From a virus, in the IMG/VR virus record IMGVR_UViG_3300046804_003518, positions 62,001 to 126,000 of that record: a stretch of 64,000 nucleotides of DNA. One strand, 5' to 3'. Positions 34,158 to 41,534 of this stretch are shown here, in pieces (the first letter of the stretch is position 1; every line of letters starts with the position of its first letter). The position numbers and the translations under genes were made by a program. The notes under the pieces were generated by a model that had not been told where the DNA came from, searched no databases, and saw only the letters and a list, made by a program, of their open reading frames with translations.

Positions 34158-34832
34158 ATGAAAATTTCAAGTCAGACCTTACAGGTCCTGAAGAACTTTG
34201 CTTCGATCAATCCTAATCTGTTGGTGAAGCCGGGAAACGTACTAAGCACAATCAGCACTAATAAAAACATATTTGCGAAGGCTACGGTTGCTGAGTCGTT
34301 CCCGGCTTCATTTGCTATCTACGACATGCAGCAATTCCTCGGTGTTATTAGCATCTTTGAGGATCCAGATTTTACCTTTGGTGATAAGTCTGTAACTATC
34401 TCCTCTGAGGGAAGATCGGTTGACTATATCTACGCCAACCAAGAAACAATTGTGGCTCCTTCTGACAGCGTTGCTCAAAAGATTGCAGTCAACAATCCTG
34501 AGATTACATTTGACCTTACAGCTCAAGGACTAAACGAGGTTGTTAAGGCGACTGCAATTCTACAACTTGATAAGATTAATGTTGTAAGCAGTAACGGTGT
34601 AGTTAGTGTTGTTGTAGCAGACCCTAAGAACCCATCTTCCAATAAGTTCTCGCTAAAGGTGAATGGCACATCTACATCTGATCTGGCTATGGCATTTGCT
34701 GCTGAGAATCTGAAGGTAGTTGCTGGAGATTATAAGGTAAACTTATCATCTAATGGTATTGGTTCGTTTAAGAATGATAAGCTGAACCTCGAATACTTTG
34801 TTGCTGCAGATACTAAGTCAAAGAAGGCTTAA
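34158..34832 (+). CDS. 45: Sliding clamp gp45
   Basis: Trimeric processivity clamp for gp43 and co-activator of gp55-dependent late transcription; 224 residues (T4 gp45 is 228). The start MKISSQTLQVLKNFASINPN and LVKPGNVLSTIS are typical of gp45. FAIYDMQQFLGVISIF (about 53) is the second strand-helix of domain 1, and GSFKNDKLNLEYFVA is the C-terminal hairpin. It is followed by gp44 after three bases. Confidence 0.95.
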   Translation: MKISSQTLQVLKNFASINPNLLVKPGNVLSTISTNKNIFAKATVAESFPASFAIYDMQQFLGVISIFEDPDFTFGDKSVTISSEGRSVDYIYANQETIVAPSDSVAQKIAVNNPEITFDLTAQGLNEVVKATAILQLDKINVVSSNGVVSVVVADPKNPSSNKFSLKVNGTSTSDLAMAFAAENLKVVAGDYKVNLSSNGIGSFKNDKLNLEYFVAADTKSKKA

Positions 34833-34835
34833 TCC

Positions 34836-35774
34836 ATGTTACAGGAAGTGTTGTGGGTTGAAAAATACCGTCCTCGAACTATAGCTGATTGTATCCTACC
34901 AAAGGATATCAAGAAGACATTCCAGGCATTTATTGATAGTGGGACTATTCCTAACTTACTGCTAACAGGCACACAAGGTACTGGTAAGACAACTGCTGCC
35001 AGAGCTATGTGTGAACAGCTTCAGTGTGACTATATCATCATTAACGGTTCTATGAATGGTGGTATTGATACTCTAAGAAACGAGATCCAGCAGTTTGCTA
35101 GCACTGTATCGTTTAGCGGTGGTAGGAAGATGGTTATCCTCGATGAGGCCGACTATCTCAATGCTCAGTCGACTCAACCAGCTCTTAGAAACTTTATGGA
35201 AGAGTTTTCTAAGAACTGTGGATTCATTCTAACTTGTAACTTCAAGTCTAGAATCATTGAGCCACTACATTCAAGATGCTCTATTGTTGAGTTTAAGATT
35301 CCACCCAAGGAGAAGCCAACATTAGCTGGCGAGTTCTATAAGAGGACTCTCAACATCCTTGCTCAGGAAAACATTAAGTACAATAAGAATGTTGTAGGTG
35401 AGCTGATTGCTCGCCACTTCCCAGACTGGCGAAGAGTGTTGAATGAACTTCAGCGGTATAGCGTTGGTGGTGAGATTGATTCTGGTATTCTTGTTAATCT
35501 ATCAGATGAGCACTTCACTCAATTGATTACTATCCTAAAGGATAGAAGATTCAATGACATGAGGAAGTGGGTGGCTGAATCTAATGATATTGAGTCATCT
35601 GTCCTTTTTAGAAAGATCTATGACTCGTTATCTGTCCTTGTTAAGCAAACATCTGTTCCTCATGCAATCCTTATTCTTGCTGAGTATCAATATAAGGCAG
35701 CCTTCGTTGCAGACCAGGAAATCAACCTTGTTGCGTGTTTGAGTCAGCTGATGGCTGAGGTTGAATACCTATGA
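34836..35774 (+). CDS. 44: Clamp loader ATPase gp44
   Basis: AAA+ clamp loader subunit, 312 residues (T4 gp44 is 319). LWVEKYRPRTIADCILPK at the N-terminus, Walker A TGTQGTGKTTAAR (about 44-56), Walker B VILDEADYL (about 101) and the arginine-finger segment LHSRCSIVEF (about 147) are seen. With gp62 it opens and loads gp45 at primer ends. It overlaps gp62 by four bases, matching the T4 order 45-44-62-regA. Confidence 0.97.
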   Translation: MLQEVLWVEKYRPRTIADCILPKDIKKTFQAFIDSGTIPNLLLTGTQGTGKTTAARAMCEQLQCDYIIINGSMNGGIDTLRNEIQQFASTVSFSGGRKMVILDEADYLNAQSTQPALRNFMEEFSKNCGFILTCNFKSRIIEPLHSRCSIVEFKIPPKEKPTLAGEFYKRTLNILAQENIKYNKNVVGELIARHFPDWRRVLNELQRYSVGGEIDSGILVNLSDEHFTQLITILKDRRFNDMRKWVAESNDIESSVLFRKIYDSLSVLVKQTSVPHAILILAEYQYKAAFVADQEINLVACLSQLMAEVEYL

Positions 35775-36163
35775 ATCCGTTCGACTTTTTGAACGCCATC
35801 AATTATACAAAGATTGATGTCATATCTACCTCGGAAAATCCGGAAAAAGCCGAGAAATTGTACAACCCTTTCCTAACAAATCGTGGTTTATCGTATTTTG
35901 CGGATACTGTGCTGTATTGCAATGAAATGAACAGATACCACGAATTAGACAAAAAGCTCCAGTTTGATTTTCTTCTAAATAGTATTAGGAAGAACAAACG
36001 GTTCTCCAAATGGCATAAGGCTGAAGTAGACGAAGATACACAGCTTGTTAGTGACTACTATAAGTGCAACATTAGGAAGGCTAAAGAGATACTAACAATA
36101 CTATCTACAGAACAGCTTAGACAATTAAAAGAAAAAATGCATGTGGGTGGGGCGAACAAATGA
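35771..36163 (+). CDS. 62: Clamp loader small subunit gp62
   Basis: 130 residues, shorter than T4 gp62 (187), as is usual in marine T4-like phages. It begins MNPFDFLNAINYTK and contains YNPFLTNRGLSYFADTVLYC (about 31-50), the conserved core of gp62. Its stop overlaps regA. Role: single-copy subunit joining four gp44 subunits in the clamp loader. Confidence 0.9.
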   Translation: MNPFDFLNAINYTKIDVISTSENPEKAEKLYNPFLTNRGLSYFADTVLYCNEMNRYHELDKKLQFDFLLNSIRKNKRFSKWHKAEVDEDTQLVSDYYKCNIRKAKEILTILSTEQLRQLKEKMHVGGANK

Positions 36164-36585
36164 TTACAGTAGACAGTTTTATTGAGGTTACTCTAAAGCA
36201 GAACGATGACTTTCTAAAGGTTAAAGAGACATTAACCAGAATCGGCATTGCTTCCGAAAAGAACAAGACCCTCTATCAGTCTTGTCACATTCTCCATAAG
36301 AAAGGCAAATATTACATTGTACACTTCAAGGAGCTTTTTGCCCTTGATGGTAGACCATCGTCCTTAACAGATGATGATGTCGCAAGAAGAAATACTATCG
36401 TCAATCTACTTTCGGATTGGGGACTAGTAGGTCTCGTTGATGTGGAACGAACTAAAGAGCCAGTTGCGCCAATGAGACTAATCAAGGTCATTCCGTATAA
36501 GCAAAAGAACGAATGGCAATTGGTTACGAAGTATAACATTGGCCGATCAAAGAAAGAAGGCAATGCTAGTGAAGAAAGCAATTAA
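36160..36585 (+). CDS. regA: Translational repressor RegA
   Basis: 141 residues (T4 RegA is 122). Strong similarity by eye: FLKVKETLTRIGIA, LYQSCHILHKKGKYYIVHFK and the C-terminal KQKNEWQLVTKYNIG correspond almost residue for residue to T4 RegA. It binds ribosome sites of many early mRNAs, including those of the clamp and clamp loader, so it feeds back on its own operon. It carries a longer N-terminus and charged C-terminal tail than T4. Confidence 0.97.
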   Translation: MITVDSFIEVTLKQNDDFLKVKETLTRIGIASEKNKTLYQSCHILHKKGKYYIVHFKELFALDGRPSSLTDDDVARRNTIVNLLSDWGLVGLVDVERTKEPVAPMRLIKVIPYKQKNEWQLVTKYNIGRSKKEGNASEESN

Positions 36586-36603
36586 AGCAAATAGGAGAAA
36601 ATC

Positions 36604-36822
36604 ATGGAAACGTTAATTGTTGTTGTTATTGCAGCTGTTGTTGGTTACATCGCATGGAAGATCATTAAGAAGCCAGATGTAAACAACGATGGTAAGGTTG
36701 ATGCTCAAGACGTTGTTGCTGCCGCTAAGGAAGTCGCTACAGAGGTAAAGGCTGGAGCTGATAAGGCAGTTGAGAAGGTCAAGAAGGCTCGTAAGCCAAG
36801 AGCACCAAAAGCAGGCAAGTAA
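36604..36822 (+). CDS. Small membrane-anchored protein with Ca-loop-like motif
   Basis: 72 residues. Residues 3-20 are a hydrophobic membrane segment (LIVVVIAAVVGYIAWKII), followed by KPDVNNDGKVDAQDVVAA, which resembles a dockerin or EF-hand calcium loop (DxNxDGxxDxxD). The C-terminal end is Lys/Arg-rich (VEKVKKARKPRAPKAGK). Ribosome site AGGAGAAA. Its role is unknown; an inner-membrane location with a basic cytoplasmic tail is inferred. It is the last gene before a strong terminator. Confidence 0.7.
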   Translation: METLIVVVIAAVVGYIAWKIIKKPDVNNDGKVDAQDVVAAAKEVATEVKAGADKAVEKVKKARKPRAPKAGK

Positions 36823-36906
36823 ACGAAACTCGTTTAGTTGCATGTAGATACCTTGTAAGAACAGGGTATATTTGTAGTAAGAGATGGTTCTTATTACAGC
36901 AAAACC

Positions 36907-36958
36907 ACGCGGATGTTGTAACTCCTTGATTCTACAGGAGTTGTAACTCCGCGTTTTT
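36907..36958 (+). terminator. Long intrinsic terminator after the clamp/regA operon
   Basis: ACGCGGA (36907-36913) pairs with TCCGCGT (36948-36954). Inside it, GTT-GT-AACTCCT pairs with AGGAGTT-GT-AAC through two G-T wobbles, and the RNA ends in TTTTT. The stem contains an operator-like motif, so the sequence may be both terminator and binding site. Confidence 0.85.
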
Positions 36959-36977
36959 ATTAGGAATTTTCAGTATA

Positions 36978-36997
36978 TTGTAACTTGTTGATTCTAA
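36978..36997 (+). promoter_or_regulatory. Operator-like motif (TTGTAACTTGTTGATTCTAA)
   Basis: One of about six copies of TGTAACTYNTTGATT found only upstream of the early promoters at 37011, 51312 and 53806. Here it ends 13 bases before the -35 box, a typical activator position. Confidence 0.6.
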
Positions 36998-37010
36998 AGG
37001 GTATCTTCTG

Positions 37011-37039
37011 TTGACCTTAGACGACCGGTAGCGTATACT
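37011..37039 (+). promoter_or_regulatory. Strong sigma70-type early promoter
   Basis: TTGACC (37011-37016), 17-base spacer, TATACT (37034-37039). Expected start near 37046, giving a leader of about 68 bases before the gene at 37114. Confidence 0.85.
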
Positions 37040-37069
37040 GCTCGCATTGGTTGGGTGGTCTGACCGATA

Positions 37070-37090
37070 CCGAACTCCGGTTCGGGTTTT
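37070..37090 (+). promoter_or_regulatory. Leader hairpin with T-tract (attenuator-like)
   Basis: CCGAAC (37070-37075), four-base loop, GTTCGG (37080-37085), then GTTTTG. It lies between promoter and gene and resembles a weak intrinsic terminator, so it may attenuate or stabilise the early transcript. Confidence 0.5.
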
Positions 37091-37113
37091 GTTATGTTGT
37101 GAGGATTTATATT

Positions 37114-37533
37114 ATGGCTTCTATTACTATTCCGGGAAACGATGGCCCGCTGACCATCGAGAACTTGCCGCTTAACAAGGTTGAGCGTGCATCTGCTGCT
37201 GCGGACACCTATGTGGCTGCTGGTCTTTCGAATACGGCCGTCATTGGCAAGATGTCGAAGTATCAGACCGAGGCTCAGGTTGACATTCCGGCTGCTGTGA
37301 CCAAGACGGTCAAGGCTAAGGCTCCTAAGGCTGTGGCTCCGGCTGCTCCGTCGAAGACCAAGCGTGCTAAGGGTGCTAACAACGCCAAGCGTGCTCGTGC
37401 TCTCGAGATGTTCAAGGACATGACCGCTCAGGGTCTCTCGCAGGAGAAGATGCTGAAGGCTGTTCAGGACGAACTCAAGATCACGTACGCGAACACGTAC
37501 TACTACTACTCGCGAGTGTTCAAGAAGGCCTAA
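37114..37533 (+). CDS. Early basic protein of unknown function
   Basis: 139 residues. The frame opens upstream, but ATG 37114 follows TGTGAGGATT and begins MASITIPGNDGPLTIENLPL. It is Ala/Lys-rich with a low-complexity basic centre (TVKAKAPKAVAPAAPSKTKR) and a C-terminal helix region (RARALEMFKDMTAQGLSQEK) that resembles a winged-helix or HTH-like DNA-binding module (AVQDELKITYANTYYYYSRV). Codons are markedly G/C-ending compared with neighbours. A strong early promoter and possible DNA binding suggest a host-takeover or regulatory protein. Confidence 0.7.
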   Translation: MASITIPGNDGPLTIENLPLNKVERASAAADTYVAAGLSNTAVIGKMSKYQTEAQVDIPAAVTKTVKAKAPKAVAPAAPSKTKRAKGANNAKRARALEMFKDMTAQGLSQEKMLKAVQDELKITYANTYYYYSRVFKKA

Positions 37534-37540
37534 TCGCCTT

Positions 37541-37599
37541 GGAGGCCGACAACCTGGCTGAAGTTGCCTTGTGTAACTCCCCACGTAATGTCGGCCTCC
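37541..37599 (+). terminator. Long-loop hairpin with T-rich tail
   Basis: GGAGGCCGACA (37541-37551) is exactly complementary to TGTCGGCCTCC (37589-37599) across a 37-base loop, followed by TCTTTTCTTGAGG. It could be a terminator, an RNA-processing site or a small structured RNA. The loop contains TGTAACTCC, a partial match to the operator motif. The tail also holds the ribosome site of the next gene. Confidence 0.6.
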
Positions 37600-37617
37600 T
37601 CTTTTCTTGAGGTAAGT

Positions 37618-37833
37618 ATGTTTCAGAAATTTGATCCAGCACAGACGCAGAAGTTCTTAGAAGAGGCTAACAACATCGTTGCTACCGTTAGTTCGGTAAT
37701 GGCGAATGAAGGTAACGACCTCACATCGAAGGACCTCTACGATCTTGTTGAGCGAATTGAACGAGCAAGGAATCTTCTCTTGACCGTTGGTGACCGAAAG
37801 TACTTTATAGAGCGTGAGCAGGAAGTAGCCTAA
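37618..37833 (+). CDS. Unrecognised helical protein
   Basis: 71 residues from ATG 37618 (TTGAGGTAAGT as ribosome site; the frame opens further upstream but without support). It is predominantly helical (FDPAQTQKFLEEANNIVATV, LYDLVERIERARNLLLTVGD). No domain recognised. It overlaps the next gene by one base and belongs to a run of small early genes downstream of the 37011 promoter. Confidence 0.6.
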   Translation: MFQKFDPAQTQKFLEEANNIVATVSSVMANEGNDLTSKDLYDLVERIERARNLLLTVGDRKYFIEREQEVA

Positions 37834-38081
37834 TGAGTAAGTTGAAACACGATTTGATTGGTGAAGACTTCAAGAAGCTTCTTGGTGAGATGGTTGCAAG
37901 CCCTAATGTCTCTCTCGAAGAGGTTAAGGAGTTCTGCATTGAGCTGATCAATAAGGGTGTAAGTTCTCGAGCCAAGAAGGATGTGTTCATTCGCGAAGTG
38001 CAATCTGCAAAGCGAAAAGACATGGCCGCCTGGCCCGTGTATAGTTACATCTTGGCTGGTGAAGGTAAGAAGGTAGGTTAA
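37833..38081 (+). CDS. Unrecognised small protein
   Basis: 82 residues, helical and charged (FKKLLGEMVASPNVSLEEVK, KKDVFIREVQSAKRKDMAAW). The start overlaps the previous stop (TAATG) and the next gene begins two bases after it. No domain recognised. Confidence 0.6.
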   Translation: MSKLKHDLIGEDFKKLLGEMVASPNVSLEEVKEFCIELINKGVSSRAKKDVFIREVQSAKRKDMAAWPVYSYILAGEGKKVG

Positions 38082-38082
38082 T

Positions 38083-38400
38083 ATGGTCCACTACGAATAC
38101 GAAGCAAAGCATATGAGTTTCTATGAGATCAAAGAGGCGAATGGTTTTGTAAGTATGTGGTCAATCTATGATGGTGTCAATGACCCAAGTGAGCCATCAC
38201 CATACGAAGGCAAGACAATGTCCTATATGAACAATTGGGGCGAACCTGTAGAGGTGACGTTGCCTTCTGGTAAGTTGACATGGCTTCAGCTTTGGGCTGC
38301 TGCCGATAAGTGTATCAAACAGTCTGGCGATACACATCACATCTTCATCGAGGGGTTTAGGAAGAACGGTGGTATACTTGAATTGATTACAGGAAGTTGA
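38083..38400 (+). CDS. Unrecognised small protein
   Basis: 105 residues with a Trp/Tyr-rich mixed alpha/beta pattern (MWSIYDGVNDPSEPSPYEGK, GKLTWLQLWAAADKCIKQSG, HHIFIEGFRKNGGILELITG). No family recognised. The stop overlaps the ATG of the acyl-CoA-ligase-like gene (ATGA-type), so it is coupled to it and might work with it. Confidence 0.6.
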   Translation: MVHYEYEAKHMSFYEIKEANGFVSMWSIYDGVNDPSEPSPYEGKTMSYMNNWGEPVEVTLPSGKLTWLQLWAAADKCIKQSGDTHHIFIEGFRKNGGILELITGS

Positions 38401-39797
38401 TGAGTGTAACAGCATCGCTTAAAGCAACAGACGGAATCTTTTCATCCTCACAGCGGACGCCACACAAAGTGGCCATCCGTTGTGGGGATCGCTCCGTTTC
38501 CTATTCTGAACTGACCAATAAGGTCAGACAAATCCAGCACTATTGTGTACATAAGCTCAAACTCAAGCCAGGTGATAGAGTATCGCTACTTGGTAACAAT
38601 TCAATAGAATACCTTGAGATATTAATCGCTCTAATTGATATTGGTGTTGGTGTGGTGACAATTAACCCAAAGTCTTCTCAGGAAGAGATTGACAGGTTGA
38701 GAAATGATTTGGTCACTTCAGTAAATTTTATTCTACGCGCCCCCCATATACTTTTTACTGAGGCCGGGGCTTATGAATCTACAGTAGATCTTTCGGAGGA
38801 ACTTCTAACTGACGAAGTAACCTTTGATTGGAATCTACCATCCACAATTATATTCTCTTCTGGTACAACGGGTAGATCCAAACCAATATTCATATCACAT
38901 AAGACAAGAGTTATGACATCTCTTTCTATGCCTCTGAGTTGGCGTTGGCAGCAAAATGATATCTACCTATCACTACCTTCTCTCTCTACGGGTGGAGGTA
39001 GTGGTTGTGCTCTTGCTGCTCTCTATATTGGAATGGAAGTTGTGATTCCTGAACAATACACAACCGAGTATCTTGTTGATATCATCAATAAGCGAAAGGT
39101 TACTACAATGGTAACAGTACCAGCACTTACCTATAAACTTGTCAACCAAAGATACAATCATGCAATCAATTCAGTAATATCAACTGCTGATGTTTTCCCT
39201 TATCAACTAAAAGTAGATGCCTACAACTTATGGCCAATGGCATTATATGAAACATATGCAACAACTGAGCATGGTCCAATAACATTACTCACACCTGATG
39301 ACCTTTGTAATAAACCAAACTCTGTTGGTCGTCCTTGTATTGGTTCAATGGTTAAAATCGTAGACGAACAAGGAGCTGGAGTTCCAACTAACACTCCAGG
39401 TAACATTGTAGCAACAACTCTCACACAAACAGGTGAAGGGTGGTTACCAACCAACGACATCGGATATCTTGATAGCGACAACTACCTTTACATTTTAGGT
39501 AGAGCTAATAATATGATTGTTACAAGAGGGTTCAATATACATCCTCTTGAAATTGAAGAAGCAATTAATCAGTATCCAGGAGTTGTTGAATCATGTGTTG
39601 TTGGTAAACAAAATGCCAGGTGGGGCGAGATACCTGTTGCCTTCATTGTTGGAGATGTAGATACTAGTTCGTTAAAGGCCTATCTCAGAAATAGGCTAGC
39701 AAAATATAAAGTTCCTCGTACATTTATCGTAGTTGAATCAATACCTAAGAATATTTTAGGTAAAATTGAACGCAACAAATTACGCGAACTATTATAA
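38400..39797 (+). CDS. ANL-superfamily acyl/aryl-CoA or acyl-AMP ligase
   Basis: 465 residues from ATG 38400 (a TTG codon precedes it). AMP-binding core motifs: IIFSSGTTGRSKPIFIS (A3 P-loop, about 149-165), YETYATTEHGPIT (A5, about 281), DIGYLDSDNYLYILGRANN (A7 Asp, about 352-371), VTRGFNIHPLEIE (A8 hinge) and NILGKIERNKLREL with the A10 Lys (about 454). All catalytic elements look intact, though the N-terminus is shorter than usual (typical enzymes are 500-560). It activates a carboxylate as AMP ester; the acid is unknown. No acyl carrier protein is seen nearby. An unusual gene for a T4-like phage. Confidence 0.88.
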   Translation: MSVTASLKATDGIFSSSQRTPHKVAIRCGDRSVSYSELTNKVRQIQHYCVHKLKLKPGDRVSLLGNNSIEYLEILIALIDIGVGVVTINPKSSQEEIDRLRNDLVTSVNFILRAPHILFTEAGAYESTVDLSEELLTDEVTFDWNLPSTIIFSSGTTGRSKPIFISHKTRVMTSLSMPLSWRWQQNDIYLSLPSLSTGGGSGCALAALYIGMEVVIPEQYTTEYLVDIINKRKVTTMVTVPALTYKLVNQRYNHAINSVISTADVFPYQLKVDAYNLWPMALYETYATTEHGPITLLTPDDLCNKPNSVGRPCIGSMVKIVDEQGAGVPTNTPGNIVATTLTQTGEGWLPTNDIGYLDSDNYLYILGRANNMIVTRGFNIHPLEIEEAINQYPGVVESCVVGKQNARWGEIPVAFIVGDVDTSSLKAYLRNRLAKYKVPRTFIVVESIPKNILGKIERNKLRELL

Positions 39798-39800
39798 ATA
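39793..39800 (+). promoter_or_regulatory. T4-type late promoter before hsp20
   Basis: Perfect TATAAATA overlapping the ligase stop, 63 bases before the hsp20 ATG. Confidence 0.8.
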
Positions 39801-39862
39801 ATACTGTAGATGCCATAACGGGTCTACTAAAACATTAACTCGCTTATTAAAGGAGATAAACT

Positions 39863-40348
39863 ATGACTAGACATACTCTAAGTCTATTCGATCAATTCGA
39901 TCGCGCGTGGCACAACCACTCAGTTGGCTTTGACAGAGCATTTGAAATTTTACAGCATGCTGCCAATGTCGCCAAGACCAACGACAACTTCCCACCCTAC
40001 TCTTTAGTTAAGAAGGACGACTTCAATTACGAATTGGAGATGGCTGTTGCCGGATTCAATGAAAAGGATTTGGAAATCGTTACTTCTAAAAACAGACTAT
40101 CTGTGGTTGGCATGAAGCCTGAGAAGGATGATCGTGAGTATATTGTGAAAGGAATTGCAGGACGCAGTTTCGCTCGTGAATTTGTTCTTGCTGATACTAT
40201 TGTTGTACGTGACGTGAACTTAATTGATGGTATTTTGACAATCAAGCTAGAAAATGTAGTACCTGAGGAGCAGAAGCCAAGGAAGATTACAATTGGTAAA
40301 AAGCCAATTGAGTCTAAGGCAGAACTACTTGTCGAAGAAGGCAAGTAA
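39863..40348 (+). CDS. Small heat-shock protein Hsp20
   Basis: 161 residues with an alpha-crystallin domain: YSLVKKDDFNYELEMAVAGF (about 44-63), EKDLEIVTSKNRLSVVG, and the C-terminal DGILTIKLENVVPE (about 130-143) leading to the RKITI motif. T4-like phages of aquatic hosts nearly always encode an Hsp20, thought to hold unfolded proteins during assembly. It has a perfect late promoter and is followed by a terminator, so it forms its own transcription unit. Confidence 0.95.
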   Translation: MTRHTLSLFDQFDRAWHNHSVGFDRAFEILQHAANVAKTNDNFPPYSLVKKDDFNYELEMAVAGFNEKDLEIVTSKNRLSVVGMKPEKDDREYIVKGIAGRSFAREFVLADTIVVRDVNLIDGILTIKLENVVPEEQKPRKITIGKKPIESKAELLVEEGK

Positions 40349-40355
40349 CTAATGG

Positions 40356-40380
40356 AAAGGGGGCTGCAATGGCCCCCTTT
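40356..40380 (+). terminator. Intrinsic terminator after hsp20
   Basis: AAAGGGGGC (40356-40364), seven-base loop, GCCCCCTTT (40372-40380), followed by CTTTATC. It isolates hsp20 from pstS. Confidence 0.88.
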
Positions 40381-40423
40381 CTTTATCAAATATTAAGATT
40401 TGATTAAGGCTTGACGTCTCAAT

Positions 40424-40431
40424 GTTAAATA
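40424..40431 (+). promoter_or_regulatory. Late promoter variant GTTAAATA before pstS
   Basis: Two mismatches from TATAAATA; the identical octamer stands before the plcP-like gene (42853). No convincing Pho box is seen in this 117-base gap; a TTGACG at 40411 lacks a -10 at the right spacing. Confidence 0.45.
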
Positions 40432-40465
40432 TTGAAGGCAATGTTGCCATATAGGAGACATCTAA

Positions 40466-41509
40466 ATGAAATCTAAGTTAGCAATTCTTTTTGCTTTATC
40501 ACTACTTGTTGTATCTCATGTTGCCCATGCCCAGTCGCGTGATGCAATTTCAATTGTGGGATCTTCAACAGTATATCCATTCACAACAACTGTAGCAGAA
40601 CAGTTTGGTCGTCAGGGAAAGTTTAAGACACCAAAGGTGGAGTCAACAGGTACGGGTGGCGGCATTAAGCTATTCTGTAACGGTGTTGGTCCACAGTTTC
40701 CTGATATTGTTAATGCTTCTCGTAGGATGAAGGCAGCTGAATTTCAAACCTGTGTTCAGAATGGCGTAAAGGAAATTCTTGAAGTCAAGATTGGATTTGA
40801 TGGACTTACGATTTCTGAATCAAAGAAGGGTAAGCTTAACGCTTTAACTCGTAAGGATGTTTATCTTGCTCTTGCCAAGCAAGTTCCAAACCCTTCTAAT
40901 CCAACTGAGTTGATTGCTAACCCATATACAACATGGAAGGATGTTAACCCATCTCTACCAGCTGTCAAGATTGAAGTTCTTGGTCCACCACCAACAAGTG
41001 GTACGAGAGATTCATTTGCTGAGCTATTCATGGAAGCTGGTTGCCAACAATATCCATGGATTAAGTCTCTCAAGGATATTGATGAAAAAAGATATAAGAG
41101 AATTTGTCAAACACTTCGTGAAGATGGTGCATATGTTGAAGCTGGTGAGAATGACAACTTAATTGTACAAAAGATTCAATCAAATCCAAATGCTCTTGGT
41201 ATTTTTGGCTTCTCATTTCTTGAAGAAAATATGGATAAGTTAAAGGGTCTTGAGATAGATGGCGTTGCTCCAACGTTTGAAACTATCGCTTCTACTAAAT
41301 ACCCTACATCTCGTCCACTTTTCATTTATGTCAAGAAAGCGCACATTGGTACGATTCCTGGCCTAAAGGAGTTTGTGGTTGAGTACGTGAGCGAAAAGGC
41401 TACCGGTGAGGAAGGTTATCTAACTGACCGCGGCCTTGTTGCTCTTGATAAGTCAGCACTATCGAAAGTGCGTGCTGATGTTAATAATATGAAAAACTTC
41501 AAGCCATAA
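40466..41509 (+). CDS. pstS: Phosphate-binding protein PstS
   Basis: 347 residues. A Sec signal peptide is clear (LAILFALSLLVVSHVAHA, cleavage before QS), so the protein acts in the host periplasm and delivers phosphate to the host PstCAB transporter. IVGSSTVYPFTTTVAEQFG (about 29-47), VESTGTGGGIKLFCNGVG (about 58), PDIVNASRRM (about 79), PPTSGTRDSFAELF (about 173) are the phosphate-binding segments. No pstC/A/B is present. Ribosome site AGGAGAC. It is followed by a porin gene after 25 bases, a likely functional pair. Confidence 0.95.
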   Translation: MKSKLAILFALSLLVVSHVAHAQSRDAISIVGSSTVYPFTTTVAEQFGRQGKFKTPKVESTGTGGGIKLFCNGVGPQFPDIVNASRRMKAAEFQTCVQNGVKEILEVKIGFDGLTISESKKGKLNALTRKDVYLALAKQVPNPSNPTELIANPYTTWKDVNPSLPAVKIEVLGPPPTSGTRDSFAELFMEAGCQQYPWIKSLKDIDEKRYKRICQTLREDGAYVEAGENDNLIVQKIQSNPNALGIFGFSFLEENMDKLKGLEIDGVAPTFETIASTKYPTSRPLFIYVKKAHIGTIPGLKEFVVEYVSEKATGEEGYLTDRGLVALDKSALSKVRADVNNMKNFKP

Positions 41510-41534
41510 TTTCGTGGCGCAACAGGAGAAAGAA

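Larger units (their letters stand above)
36823..37113 (+). promoter_or_regulatory. Regulatory intergenic region after regA operon
   Basis: No gene is seen in these 291 bases. They hold, in order, a terminator hairpin (36907-36958) whose stem carries one operator-like motif, a second copy of the motif (36978-36997), a sigma70-type promoter (37011-37039) and a leader hairpin (37070-37085) before the gene at 37114. The first 80 bases show nothing I can assign apart from short inverted repeats (for example GAACAGGGTA... and TTCTTATTAC...). Confidence 0.7.

Noticed and set aside
36994-37584. Long minus-strand open frame opposite the 37114 gene
   Set aside because: It is Leu/Arg/Ser-rich, typical of a shadow frame of a GC-rich basic gene, and has no ribosome site or domain.
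40411-40440. TTGACG as -35 of a sigma70 promoter for pstS
   Set aside because: No acceptable -10 lies 16-18 bases downstream.
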